Source: Mycobacterium sp. AT1 (GTDB lineage: Bacteria > Actinomycetota > Actinomycetes > Mycobacteriales > Mycobacteriaceae). From it: a DNA stretch of 57,645 nucleotides. Below, piece by piece: positions 32,658 to 40,670 of the stretch; within the stretch, counting starts at the first letter, position 1, and every line of letters begins with the position of its first letter. The stretch is taken from assembly GCF_002043095.1 (NCBI RefSeq), contig NZ_MVOC01000065.1, positions 1 to 57,645 of the forward strand, given 5' to 3'. The notes under the pieces were generated by a model. That model saw only the letters and a program-made list of their open reading frames with translations. It was not told where the DNA came from and did not search any database. Both the position numbers and the translations under genes were made by a program.

Positions 32658-33947
32658 CTAGTGCTGGCCGAGGTAGAAGCGCACGCCCTGGTCGTCGGCG
32701 CACAGCGCCGAGCTGCCGTAGGACTGCGCCGACGGCTCCTCGATCACGGTGCCGCCCACCTCTCGAACCCGCTGCACCGCGGATTCGATGTCGGCGACGG
32801 TCCACATCGGCACGGTCACCGGCTCGGCGTTCCCGCCTGCGACGCCCGCCATTGGGTGCACCGACCTGGGCTCCCAACCGTCGTCGATGCGGCCCGGTTC
32901 GAATGTCCAGCCCAGCACTCGTCCGTAGAACCGACGGAAGGTAGCCGAGTCGGTGACCATGAAGGTGACGTACGAGAGTTCTCCCGGCCCAGTGCCATTC
33001 AGTGCGGGTCGAGGGTCGCTGCCGGTGGGTTGATACACCGCGAACGCCGTGCCGGCCGGGTCGACGGCGTCGACGGTCGGGCCGTGCGGGGTTTGCGAGA
33101 TCTCCCCGGCCTGTCCGCCCTCGTCGAGGATCGCCTGCCGCGCCGCCGCCACGTCGGTCACCGCGTAGCAGCAGAACAACGTCGGCGAGCCGGGCATGGC
33201 GACGATGCCGATGGGCTGATCGGTGTTGGTCACGCGGCGCGACGTGGGGTCGCACCGCCAGCCAAGCACCTGGCCGTAGAACGCTGCCGACCGCTCCGGA
33301 TCGTTGGTCCACACCGACACGTAGCCGATGTCACCGTGACGGATTGGGCTGACCGCTCCCGCGACCGGCCCGCTCAACATCCACCGATGGCCGAACGGGT
33401 CGACGACGGTGGCACTGCGGGAACCGTGGCCTTCGTAGACCTCGCGCACGACGTCGGCACCGTGTTCGCGCGCCCGCTCCAGCGCAGCGTCGGTGTCGGC
33501 GACGTGCAGCATCAGACTCACCGAGACAGCTTGCGGGGCAGGCGCTTTGAGGCCAAGCTCGGGGAACTCGTCGGCCAGGTACAACGTGCCACCGGCGATC
33601 GACAGCTCGGCGTGGCCGACGCGGCCGTCGTCCATCACGATCGGATCGCCCACCAGGACGGCGCCGAACGCGTCGGCATACCACGTGATCGCCTCCGTGG
33701 CGCCTGCGACGGCGAGGTAGGGAAGTGCCGCGGACCGGGGCGCAGCTGGGGCGACGGCGGTCGCGTTCAACTCGGCGATGGCGGTATCGGTGCCGCTCAT
33801 GGTGACTCCTTCGGTTCGATTGGGCAGGGCCAGCGCCGATTCCAGACGCGCCCGCAGTCGTGCCGCGAACGACGGATCGGGCGCCACCGGAAGGTCGTCG
33901 CCGCGCAGCACGCTCAACGGATCGTGGTTGTTGCGCTCACCGTTCAC
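32658..33947 (-). CDS. Triple VOC (glyoxalase-fold) protein coupled to an ECF sigma factor
   Basis: A 429-residue protein with a short N-terminal segment (residues 1-50, including DPSFAARLRARLESALALP, a likely amphipathic helix) and three vicinal-oxygen-chelate domains: about 70-190 (LPYLAVAGATEAITWYADAF to FGHRWML), 195-305 (DIGYVSVWTNDPERSAAFYG to AFAVYQPTG) and 315-429 (LSYVTFMVTDSATFRRFYGR to VRFYLGQH). Family members act as metal-dependent isomerases or dioxygenases, or as drug-binding resistance proteins. Metal ligands are not obvious in all three domains, so ligand binding rather than catalysis is possible. I chose GTG 33947 because AAGGAGG lies 6-8 bases upstream and it overlaps the sigma factor stop (GTGA); an internal ATG at 33800 would remove the N-terminal segment. 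Confidence 0.8.
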   Translation of the reverse strand: MNGERNNHDPLSVLRGDDLPVAPDPSFAARLRARLESALALPNRTEGVTMSGTDTAIAELNATAVAPAAPRSAALPYLAVAGATEAITWYADAFGAVLVGDPIVMDDGRVGHAELSIAGGTLYLADEFPELGLKAPAPQAVSVSLMLHVADTDAALERAREHGADVVREVYEGHGSRSATVVDPFGHRWMLSGPVAGAVSPIRHGDIGYVSVWTNDPERSAAFYGQVLGWRCDPTSRRVTNTDQPIGIVAMPGSPTLFCCYAVTDVAAARQAILDEGGQAGEISQTPHGPTVDAVDPAGTAFAVYQPTGSDPRPALNGTGPGELSYVTFMVTDSATFRRFYGRVLGWTFEPGRIDDGWEPRSVHPMAGVAGGNAEPVTVPMWTVADIESAVQRVREVGGTVIEEPSAQSYGSSALCADDQGVRFYLGQH

Positions 33948-34462
33948 GGCATTCCTCCTTCCGGGTAGTGGGTTCTGAACGCTCGGCGGGCCCGCACCAG
34001 CAGCGCTTCCGTGGCGTGCACCGTCCGGCCGATCAGCTCGGCGCACTCGGGCACCGACCGGTCGTCCAGATAGCGCAGGGTCAGCACCACCCGATGGTGT
34101 TCGGGAAGCCTGGCCAGCACGCTCTCGGCCACGATGCGGTCCAGTTCGGCGTCCCAGTCGTCGGCCGGATCGACGGGCTCGGGCAGGTCGGCCACCGGAA
34201 CGGTGAACCGATCGTGCCGCCGCCGGTAGTAGTCGGCGAGCTTGTGGCGCGCGACGCCGATCAGCCACGCGACCGTCATGGGCGGTGGCGAGTCGCGTCT
34301 CGCGGCGTCCATCGCCGCGAGAAAGGTCTCCGACGTCAGGTCCTCGGCGGCGCCGCGGTCACCGCAGCGGCGAATGAAGTACCCGTAGACGGCGGGCAGG
34401 GCCTCGTCGTACAGCGCAAGCAGCGCCCGGGGCGCGTCTTGGGAGTGCGATTCGGCTCTCAC
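33944..34462 (-). CDS. ECF-subfamily RNA polymerase sigma factor
   Basis: A 172-residue ECF sigma factor. Region 2: ALLALYDEALPAVYGYFIRR, AAEDLTSETFLAAMDAAR and TVAWLIGVARHKLADYYRRR. Region 4: VLARLPEHHRVVLTLRYLDD, VPECAELIGRTVHATEALLV and RARRAFRTHY. No classical anti-sigma gene follows; instead the next gene, overlapping by four bases, is the triple VOC protein, which may be a target or may take the regulatory role. GTG 34462 is the likely start. Confidence 0.88.
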   Translation of the reverse strand: MRAESHSQDAPRALLALYDEALPAVYGYFIRRCGDRGAAEDLTSETFLAAMDAARRDSPPPMTVAWLIGVARHKLADYYRRRHDRFTVPVADLPEPVDPADDWDAELDRIVAESVLARLPEHHRVVLTLRYLDDRSVPECAELIGRTVHATEALLVRARRAFRTHYPEGGMP

Positions 34463-34504
34463 ACCCTCATCGTCGCCGTTGCGGCCCGAACTCCGACGCC
34501 CATT

Positions 34505-34563
34505 CTCGCGATTCGTGGAGCCTCAGGAGCGGTGAGCGCTCCCAATCGCACACAAATCGCGAG
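34505..34563. repeat. Inverted repeat between mftR and the ECF sigma gene
   Basis: Arms CTCGCGATTCGTG (34505-34517) and CACAAATCGCGAG (34551-34563) pair with one wobble, and an inner GGAGC/GCTCC pair (34517-34521, 34538-34542) extends the structure. It lies just after the mftR stop and upstream of the sigma factor on the same strand. It could terminate mftR or separate the two transcripts. Confidence 0.55.
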
Positions 34564-34568
34564 GGGGG

Positions 34569-35171
34569 CTAGGGGTCGAGTGCGGCGAGGCCGGCGCTTA
34601 CGGTGTCGAACGCCTCGCCGAGTGACCATGGCAGCGACACCGACTCGTCGGCGAGCCAGTGTCCGTAGGCCGAGAGCGCGACTCCGAGCATCGACCACGC
34701 CGTGGTCTGGGGGATGAGGTCGCCAGGATCGAGTCCGAGCCGCTCGGCGACGAAGTCCGCGACGACGGCCCGCCAGCCCGCGTACATCGTCATCGAGTGG
34801 GCCTGAAGGGCGTCGGTCTCGAGGATGACGCGCATGCGCTGGCGGTGATGGGCGGTCTCGGCTTCGTCGAAGCTGTTGAACGCCAACAGGGCCGAGCGCA
34901 ACGCGGCGGTGATCGGTGCGTCGGTGGGGACGTCGCCGAGCAATGCGCGCATGTGGTCGAGGTGCGCGTCGAAGTCACCCCACGGAATGGCGTTCTTCGA
35001 CGGGTAATAGCGGAAGAGGGTGCGGCGGGCGATTCCAGCGGCGCGGGCGACGTCGTCGACGCTGACGTCGTCGAAGCCGCGACTGGCGAACAATTCGAGT
35101 GCGACGTTGGTGATGTGGTCGCCGGTGGTGGACCGGCGTCTGCCCACACGGGCCGCGGGTTGACGACTCAT
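34569..35171 (-). CDS. mftR: Mycofactocin locus TetR regulator MftR
   Basis: A 200-residue TetR-family protein, divergent from mftA. DNA-binding domain: STTGDHITNVALELFASRGF, DDVSVDDVARAAGIARRTLF, RYYPSKNAIPWGDFDAHLD; the last block is typical of MftR. The C-terminal ligand domain includes ETAHHRQRMRVILETDALQA and MTMYAGWRAVVADFVAERLG. Published work on MftR describes repression of the mft operon relieved by long-chain acyl-CoA. I chose ATG 35171; upstream in-frame codons run through the shared promoter. Confidence 0.9.
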   Translation of the reverse strand: MSRQPAARVGRRRSTTGDHITNVALELFASRGFDDVSVDDVARAAGIARRTLFRYYPSKNAIPWGDFDAHLDHMRALLGDVPTDAPITAALRSALLAFNSFDEAETAHHRQRMRVILETDALQAHSMTMYAGWRAVVADFVAERLGLDPGDLIPQTTAWSMLGVALSAYGHWLADESVSLPWSLGEAFDTVSAGLAALDP

Positions 35172-35217
35172 CGAGATCCGCCCTTCCGTTTCGGCACTCG
35201 ATGCCATATTCTTGCGA

Positions 35218-35238
35218 TCTCGATCACATTTGTCGAGA
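35218..35238. promoter_or_regulatory. Inverted repeat in the mftR-mftA promoter region
   Basis: TCTCGA (35218-35223) and TCGAGA (35233-35238) form a perfect 6-bp inverted repeat with a 9-base centre in the 93-bp gap between divergent mftR and mftA. It is a candidate operator for MftR. The assignment is by position and symmetry only; I do not recall the published operator sequence. Confidence 0.45.
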
Positions 35239-35264
35239 CCCCCACCCATCGAAAGGGCGAAACC

Positions 35265-35360
35265 ATGGAGCCGACTCAGCAGACCGAGGCCGAATCCGAG
35301 CTCGTCACCGAGAGCCTCGTCGAAGAGGTCTCGATCGACGGCATGTGCGGCGTCTACTGA
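35265..35360 (+). CDS. mftA: Mycofactocin precursor peptide MftA
   Basis: A 31-residue ribosomal precursor peptide. The N-terminal Glu-rich leader (residues 1-23) is recognised by MftB. The C-terminus ends in the invariant SIDGMCGVY, whose last Val-Tyr is decarboxylated and cross-linked by MftC and becomes the core of the redox cofactor. ATG 35265 has GAAAGGGCGA upstream. mftB begins two bases after the stop. Confidence 0.97.
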   Translation: MEPTQQTEAESELVTESLVEEVSIDGMCGVY

Positions 35361-35362
35361 CG

Positions 35363-35671
35363 GTGGCCGCTTCTTCGGAGGCGCCGGCGGACGTACCGGT
35401 GTTCGATCCCGACGTCCGCTGGCGGCTGCACCCCCAGGTGGCGGTGCGGCCCGAGCCGTTCGGCGCGCTGCTGTATCACTTTGGCACGCGCAAGCTTTCG
35501 TTCCTGAAGAACACCAAGATCGTCGAGGTGGTCAAGTCGCTCGACGCTCACCCCGATGCCAGGTCGGCCTGCCGCGCTGCGGGGATCGACGACGCCGGGC
35601 TGGCGCCCTACCTGCACGCCCTCGGCGTGCTGGTCACATCCAAGATGCTGGTCCGCGAGGAGAACACATGA
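35363..35671 (+). CDS. mftB: Mycofactocin peptide chaperone MftB
   Basis: A 102-residue RiPP recognition element protein (PqqD-like fold) that binds the MftA leader and presents it to MftC. Recognisable parts are FDPDVRWRLHPQVAVRPEPF, GALLYHFGTRKLSFLKNTK and a C-terminal helical half (IDDAGLAPYLHALGVLVTSK). GTG 35363 follows mftA by two bases and the stop overlaps the mftC ATG by four, so mftA-B-C are tightly coupled. Confidence 0.95.
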   Translation: MAASSEAPADVPVFDPDVRWRLHPQVAVRPEPFGALLYHFGTRKLSFLKNTKIVEVVKSLDAHPDARSACRAAGIDDAGLAPYLHALGVLVTSKMLVREENT

Positions 35672-36852
35672 GCACGACTCTTTCCGCCGCGCCGGTTCCG
35701 AAGTTGGTCGAGCAGTTCGAGCACGGGCTGGACGCTCCGATCTGCCTGACCTGGGAACTGACCTACGCGTGCAATCTGTCCTGCGTGCATTGCTTGTCGT
35801 CCTCCGGCAAGCGCGACCCGCGCGAGCTGAGCACGCAGCAGTGCAAGAACGTCATCGACGAGCTCGAACGCATGCAGGTCTTCTACGTCAACATCGGCGG
35901 CGGCGAACCGACGGTGCGGTCGGACTTCTGGGAGCTGGTCGACTACGCCACCGAGCACCACGTCGGCGTGAAGTTCTCCACCAACGGCGTCCGCATCGAC
36001 AAGGCCGTCGCGGCCAAGCTGGCGGCCAGTGACTACGTCGACGTTCAGATCTCCCTGGACGGCGCCACGGCCGAGGTCAACGACGCGGTGCGTGGACCCG
36101 GGTCCTTCGCCATGGCGATCCGCGCGCTGGAGAACTTGTCGGAGGCCGGATTTCGCGACGCGAAGATCTCGGTGGTGATGACCCGGCACAACGTCGGCCA
36201 GCTCGACGAGTTCAAGGCGTTGGCCGACAGCTACCGCGCCACGCTGCGCATCACCCGACTGCGTCCGTCGGGCCGAGGCGCCGACGTCTGGGACGAACTG
36301 CACCCGACCGCAGTCCAACAGCGCGAGCTCTACGACTGGTTGGTGGCCCGCGGTGACGGCGTCCTCACTGGTGATTCCTTCTTTCACCTGTCGGCCTACG
36401 GGGAGGCGCTGCCGGGATTGAACCTGTGCGGCGCCGGACGCGTGGTGTGCCTGATCGATCCCGTTGGTGACGTCTACGCCTGTCCGTTCGCCATCCACGA
36501 TTCCTTCCTCGCGGGAAACATCCTGCGCGACGGCGGATTCCGCACCGTTTGGCGTGATTCCGACCTGTTCGAGGAACTGCGCTCGCCAACCACCGGTGGC
36601 GCGTGCGCGAAGTGCTCGTTCTTCGACACCTGCCGCGGAGGCTGCATGGCCGCCAAGTTCTTCACCGGTCTGCCGCTGGACGGTCCGGATCCAGAGTGCG
36701 TCAAGGGCTACGGCGAGACGGCGCTGGCGGCCGACCGCAAGGTCCCCAAGTCGGCGGTCGACCATTCCCGGGCGATACCGCTGACCGTGATCGCCCGTCA
36801 ACCCCAACGGGTGTGCGACGAGAACCCGTTGACGACCCGAGGAGTTCGATGA
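35668..36852 (+). CDS. mftC: Mycofactocin radical SAM maturase MftC
   Basis: A 394-residue radical SAM/SPASM enzyme that performs oxidative decarboxylation and then cyclisation of the MftA Val-Tyr end. The radical SAM cluster motif is CNLSCVHC (CxxxCxxC) near residue 34-41, followed by YVNIGGGEPTVRSDF and VQISLDGATAEVND. The C-terminal SPASM domain has CGAGRVVCLIDPVGDVYACPF and CAKCSFFDTCRGGCMA, whose Cys residues hold auxiliary iron-sulfur clusters. The start overlaps mftB; the stop overlaps an ATGATG at the start of mftD. Confidence 0.97.
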   Translation: MSTTLSAAPVPKLVEQFEHGLDAPICLTWELTYACNLSCVHCLSSSGKRDPRELSTQQCKNVIDELERMQVFYVNIGGGEPTVRSDFWELVDYATEHHVGVKFSTNGVRIDKAVAAKLAASDYVDVQISLDGATAEVNDAVRGPGSFAMAIRALENLSEAGFRDAKISVVMTRHNVGQLDEFKALADSYRATLRITRLRPSGRGADVWDELHPTAVQQRELYDWLVARGDGVLTGDSFFHLSAYGEALPGLNLCGAGRVVCLIDPVGDVYACPFAIHDSFLAGNILRDGGFRTVWRDSDLFEELRSPTTGGACAKCSFFDTCRGGCMAAKFFTGLPLDGPDPECVKGYGETALAADRKVPKSAVDHSRAIPLTVIARQPQRVCDENPLTTRGVR

Positions 36853-38033
36853 TGGCCAAGACCGGTTGGTTCGAGACGGTGGCCGAGGCGCAACGGCGCG
36901 CGGCCAAACGCCTGCCCAAGAGCGTCTACAGCGCGCTGGTCGCGGGGTCCGAACGCGGTGTCTCCGCCGACGACAACACCGCGGCGTTCGCCGAACTGGG
37001 CTTCGCGCCGCACGTCGCCGGCCTCTCGGCCAAGCGCGACACCTCGACGACGGTGATGGGGCAGGCGATCTCGCTTCCGGTGTTCATCTCGCCGACCGGC
37101 GTGCAGGCCGTCCATCCCGACGGGGAGGTGGCCGTCGCCAGGGCAGCGGCCGCGCGCGGCACCGTCATGAGTTTGTCGTCGTTCGCGAGCAAGCCGGTCG
37201 AGGACGTCGCCGCCGCCAACCCGCAAACCTTCTTCCAGATGTACTGGACGGGCAGCCGGGACAAGCTGGTGGCGCGCATGGAGCGGGCCCGCGCCGCGGG
37301 CGCGGTGGGTCTGATCGTCACCTCGGACTGGTCGTTCTCGAACGGGCGCGACTGGGGCAGCCCGTCCATCCCTGAGCGGATGGACCTGCGGGCCATGATC
37401 CGGTTCGCGCCGGAGGGGATCGCCCGCCCACGATGGTTACTCGACTTCGCCAAGACCGGACGGGTGCCCGACCTGACCGCGCCGAACCTGTCCCAGGACG
37501 GCGGACCCGCCCCGACCTTCTTCGGGGCCTACGGCGAGTGGATGGGCACCCCCCTGCCGACGTGGGACGACATCGCGTGGCTCCGGGAGCAGTGGGGCGG
37601 GCCGTTCATGCTCAAGGGCGTGATGCGGGGCGACGATGCAAGGCGTGCAGTCGATTCCGGAGTCACAGCCATCTCGGTGTCCAACCACGGCGGCAACAAT
37701 CTCGACGGGACGCCAGCACCGATCCGCGCCCTGCCTGCGATCGTCGACGCGGTCGGCGGCGAGGTCGAGGTGGTGCTGGACGGCGGAATCCGGCGGGGCA
37801 GCGACGTCGTCAAGGCGCTGGCGCTCGGGGCGCGTGCCGTGATGCTTGGCCGGGCCTACCTATGGGGTCTTGCGGCAGGCGGTCAGACCGGCGTGGAGAA
37901 CGTCCTCGACATCATGCGGGGTGGCATCGATTCGGCTCTGCTGGGTCTTGGCCACTCGTCGGTGCACGACCTCAGCCCGGCCGATCTGATCATCCCGAGC
38001 GGGTTCCGGCGCGACCTCGGAATGAGTGACTGA
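36852..38033 (+). CDS. mftD: Mycofactocin flavin oxidase MftD
   Basis: A 393-residue FMN-dependent alpha-hydroxy-acid-dehydrogenase-type protein that oxidatively deaminates the mycofactocin intermediate (AHDP to pre-mycofactocin). Landmarks: LPVFISPTGVQAVHPDGEVA, FFQMYWTGSRDKLVARMERA, LIVTSDWSFSNGRDWG, FMLKGVMRGDDARRAVDSG (active-site Lys), VSNHGGNNLDGTPAPI (His/Asp-Gly motif) and VLDGGIRRGSDVVKALALGA. ATG 36852 has GGAG seven bases before; ATG 36849 overlaps the mftC stop. The usual next genes mftE and mftF do not follow; a convergent methyltransferase gene begins after 3 bp. Confidence 0.95.
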   Translation: MAKTGWFETVAEAQRRAAKRLPKSVYSALVAGSERGVSADDNTAAFAELGFAPHVAGLSAKRDTSTTVMGQAISLPVFISPTGVQAVHPDGEVAVARAAAARGTVMSLSSFASKPVEDVAAANPQTFFQMYWTGSRDKLVARMERARAAGAVGLIVTSDWSFSNGRDWGSPSIPERMDLRAMIRFAPEGIARPRWLLDFAKTGRVPDLTAPNLSQDGGPAPTFFGAYGEWMGTPLPTWDDIAWLREQWGGPFMLKGVMRGDDARRAVDSGVTAISVSNHGGNNLDGTPAPIRALPAIVDAVGGEVEVVLDGGIRRGSDVVKALALGARAVMLGRAYLWGLAAGGQTGVENVLDIMRGGIDSALLGLGHSSVHDLSPADLIIPSGFRRDLGMSD

Positions 38034-38036
38034 CCG

Positions 38037-38726
38037 TCAACTCGCCTTGTGCGCCGTGAGAAGGAACGCGGGCATCTTCGTCCGGCCCTTGTCGTCCTTG
38101 TCATGAGGTGGCAGTTGGAACGGCGCGTCCGGCCCCGACGGCATGTTCGCGTGGATGAAGGCGGGGCGGATCTCGTCGACCTCCCAGTACTTGCCAACTG
38201 CCGCACGCAGTTCGGCCTCGTCGACCTCGTTGGGCTTCTCCTGCAGCTCGGCAGGGAACGCACCCTTGGCGAAGACCAGAACGTAGTAGTCGGCGCCCGG
38301 TGCGGCCGCCCGGTACACCGACCGCTGGTAGCCGTCGCGTCCCTCGACGGGCAACGAATGGAACAGCGTCGAGTCGATGACGGTGTCGAAACGGCCGTCG
38401 AAGCCGGTGAACGTGGTGATGTCGTCCTGCACGAAGGTGGCGTTGGGCAGGTCGCGCTCCTGCGCGGCCTTCGTGGCGGCGGCGACGGCGGTCGGGGTCA
38501 GTTCGATGCCCACCACGGTGTAGCCCCGAGCGGCCAGCGCCAGTGACAGTTCGGCGTGTCCGCTGCCCGCGTCCAGTACCTCGCCGCGCACCTTGCCTGC
38601 GGCGATGAGGGCGGCCAGCTCCGGCTGTGGTTCGCCGATGTTCCACGGCGGTGCCCCGTCGAATCCGCCATCGCCGCGGTAGGCGTCGTCCCAGTCGATG
38701 GCGTTGGAGTCAGAGGAATCAGTCAC
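38037..38726 (-). CDS. Class I SAM-dependent methyltransferase
   Basis: A 229-residue methyltransferase. The SAM fold is clear: GEVLDAGSGHAELSLALAAR (motif I), YTVVGIELTPTAVAAATKAA, NATFVQDDITTFTGFDGRFD, TVIDSTLFHSLPVEGRDGYQ. The N-terminal WDDAYRGDGGFDGAPPWNIG, with the PPWNIG signature, resembles thiol/thiopurine-type methyltransferases, so a small thiol or metabolite substrate is possible. GTG 38726 is preferred over an upstream TTG. It is the last of a minus-strand run (methyltransferase, GCS-like ligase, exported protein, methyltransferase). The substrate is unknown. Confidence 0.82.
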   Translation of the reverse strand: MTDSSDSNAIDWDDAYRGDGGFDGAPPWNIGEPQPELAALIAAGKVRGEVLDAGSGHAELSLALAARGYTVVGIELTPTAVAAATKAAQERDLPNATFVQDDITTFTGFDGRFDTVIDSTLFHSLPVEGRDGYQRSVYRAAAPGADYYVLVFAKGAFPAELQEKPNEVDEAELRAAVGKYWEVDEIRPAFIHANMPSGPDAPFQLPPHDKDDKGRTKMPAFLLTAHKAS

Positions 38727-38760
38727 GAAATCCAACGTACGCCTCGGGACCCCGTGGGGC

Positions 38761-39186
38761 TCAGCCCTTCGCGACCGACAGCGTCAGCCGGTAGTCCTCG
38801 AGCGGTGTCGAGTCCTCGGGTGTCTGCGGGTACGGCTCCAGCGAGCGCATCGTGACCGTGTACTCGCCGGCCCGGCCGGACGAAACACCTTGGCCAGGGG
38901 CGGGATTGGTGTTGAACTCCACCGTCGTCGGCGGCTCGCCCTCGGCCTGTGCGACGACCGTCACGCGGGACTGTCCGCTCCAGAAGCAGGCGACGCTGGC
39001 GGGGCAGCGGGAATCCTCGAGCACGTCGGCGAAACGCACGCGGAGACCGTCGACCGAGGCCTCCTGCCCGCCGCCGAGCGTGAAGTCCCGGTCGAGGCCA
39101 ACGGTGACGGGATCGGCCGAGGCGACCTGGCACTCCGCAGCCAAGAGGCTCACCGCCGCAAGCGCAGGCAACCACGCCTTGATCAC
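38761..39186 (-). CDS. Small exported protein of unknown function
   Basis: A 141-residue protein with a cleavable signal peptide (MIKAWLPALAAVSLLAAE, likely cut after VASA) and a short beta-rich body: TVGLDRDFTLGGGQEASVDG, LRVRFADVLEDSRCPASVAC, FWSGQSRVTVVAQAEGE. Two Cys residues six apart could bond. It has no recognisable catalytic motif. GTG 39186 overlaps the stop of the GCS-like gene (GTGA), so the two are coupled, which is odd for a cytoplasmic ligase and an exported protein. Confidence 0.75.
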   Translation of the reverse strand: MIKAWLPALAAVSLLAAECQVASADPVTVGLDRDFTLGGGQEASVDGLRVRFADVLEDSRCPASVACFWSGQSRVTVVAQAEGEPPTTVEFNTNPAPGQGVSSGRAGEYTVTMRSLEPYPQTPEDSTPLEDYRLTLSVAKG

Positions 39187-40661
39187 GACGGCCCGTCCCA
39201 GGTGTGCACGGGCTGGTTGCCGTGCATGCGCTCGCAGTACAGGTGCAGCATCTCCGCCAGGGCCTGCGGACGGGCCATGCCACGGTTCTGAAGCGCCCGG
39301 ACGGTGTCGACCTGCCAGGTCGCGCCGTTGCGGCCGGACTTGGCCCGGCCTTCGATGACGCCGAGGTAGCGGTCCCTGACCTCCGCGGTGACACCCCACC
39401 GTTCGAGTCCCTCGTGGGCGAGGGGGAGGAGTTCGCGGAGCACCAACTCGTCGGGTGTGACCTCGCCGAGCCCGGGCCAGTACAGCCGTGCGGCCATCCC
39501 GCTGCGCGCGGCGGAGGTGAAGTTGCGTTCTGCCGCAGCGAAACTCAGCTGCGTCCAGATCGGGCGGTCGTCGTCGGACAACGCGCGCAACGCACCGTAG
39601 TAGAAGGCCGCGTTGGCGAGCATGTCCACCACCGTCGGCCCGGCGGGCAGTACCCGGTTCTCGACCCGCAGGTGTGGCCGTCCGTCGACGACGTCGTACA
39701 CGGGCCGATTCCATCGGTAGACGGTGCCGTTGTGCAGGCGCAGCTCGGGAAGCGTCGGCGTCCGGCCCGCCGCCAGCTCGGCGACCGGATCCTCGTCGGA
39801 CACCTCCGGCAGCAGCGACGGGAAGTACCTGACGTTCTCCTCGAACAGGTCGAAGATCGACGTGATCCACCGCTCCCCGAACCACACTCGGGGCCGCACG
39901 CCCTGGGTCTTGAGTTCCTCGGGCCGGGTGTCGGTGGCCTGGGCGAACAGCTCGATGCGGGTCTCGGACCACAGCTCGTGGCCGAAGAAGTAGGGGGAGT
40001 TGGCGCCGAGGGCCAGCTGTGGCGCGGCCAGCACCTGCGCGGCGTTCCAGTTCTGCGCGAATTCCGCCGGTGACACCTGCAGATGCAATTGCATGCTGGT
40101 GCAAGCAGATTCGGGGGCGATCGACGCCGCCTGCAGGGTCAGCCGTTCGGCCCCGCCGATGTCGATCATGATGTCCTCGCCGCGGGCGGTGAAGATGGAG
40201 TCGTTGAGCGCCTGGTACCGCGTCGACTCGCTCATCCAGTCCGCCGCGAGATGCTCGGGCATCAGCGTGGGCAGGATGCCGATCATCACGATGTGCGAAC
40301 CGTCGGAGTTGGCCTTGGACTCCGCGGCGTTGAGGCTGGCGCGCACCTCGTCTTCGAGTTCGAGGCTCGAGTTGCCGCCGAGTGGCCGCGGCGGCACGTT
40401 GAATTCGATGTTGTAGGCGCCCAACTCGGTCTGGAACGCCGGATCGGCGATCGCGGCGAGCACCTCGCGGTTGGTCATCGCCGGCTGATAGGCGGCGTCG
40501 ACGAGGTTGCACTCGATCTCCATGCCGGTCAGCGGGCGTTCGCACTCGAAGCTCGCCTGGGCGAGCATCGTCTCGAACACGTCCAGGCTGAGTTGGACCT
40601 TCCGCCGGTACTGAAGCCGGTGTTCGCGGCTGTACTCGGTCTGCCGGACCTCGTCACCCAT
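39183..40661 (-). CDS. Glutamate-cysteine ligase-family (GCS-like) enzyme
   Basis: A 492-residue member of the GCS2/carboxylate-amine ligase superfamily, which joins the gamma- or alpha-carboxylate of an amino acid to an amine with ATP. The N-terminal ERPLTGMEIECNLVDAAYQP carries the metal/ATP-site Glu residues (G-x-E-x-E-like). ELGAYNIEFNVPPRPLGGNS, MQLHLQVSPAEFAQNWNAAQ, ANSPYFFGHELWSETRIELF and HLRVENRVLPAGPTVVDMLA are further active-site segments of the family. It is longer than YbdK (about 370) and EgtA (about 430), so it is a distinct subgroup; substrates unknown. ATG 40661 follows the upstream methyltransferase by 9 bp. Confidence 0.8.
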   Translation of the reverse strand: MGDEVRQTEYSREHRLQYRRKVQLSLDVFETMLAQASFECERPLTGMEIECNLVDAAYQPAMTNREVLAAIADPAFQTELGAYNIEFNVPPRPLGGNSSLELEDEVRASLNAAESKANSDGSHIVMIGILPTLMPEHLAADWMSESTRYQALNDSIFTARGEDIMIDIGGAERLTLQAASIAPESACTSMQLHLQVSPAEFAQNWNAAQVLAAPQLALGANSPYFFGHELWSETRIELFAQATDTRPEELKTQGVRPRVWFGERWITSIFDLFEENVRYFPSLLPEVSDEDPVAELAAGRTPTLPELRLHNGTVYRWNRPVYDVVDGRPHLRVENRVLPAGPTVVDMLANAAFYYGALRALSDDDRPIWTQLSFAAAERNFTSAARSGMAARLYWPGLGEVTPDELVLRELLPLAHEGLERWGVTAEVRDRYLGVIEGRAKSGRNGATWQVDTVRALQNRGMARPQALAEMLHLYCERMHGNQPVHTWDGPS

Positions 40662-40670
40662 GGGCCGAGC

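Noticed and set aside
38037..38726. Methyltransferase as a missing mycofactocin gene
   Set aside because: It is convergent to mftD, has an ordinary SAM fold, and no known mft step needs such an enzyme; it groups with the genes to its right.
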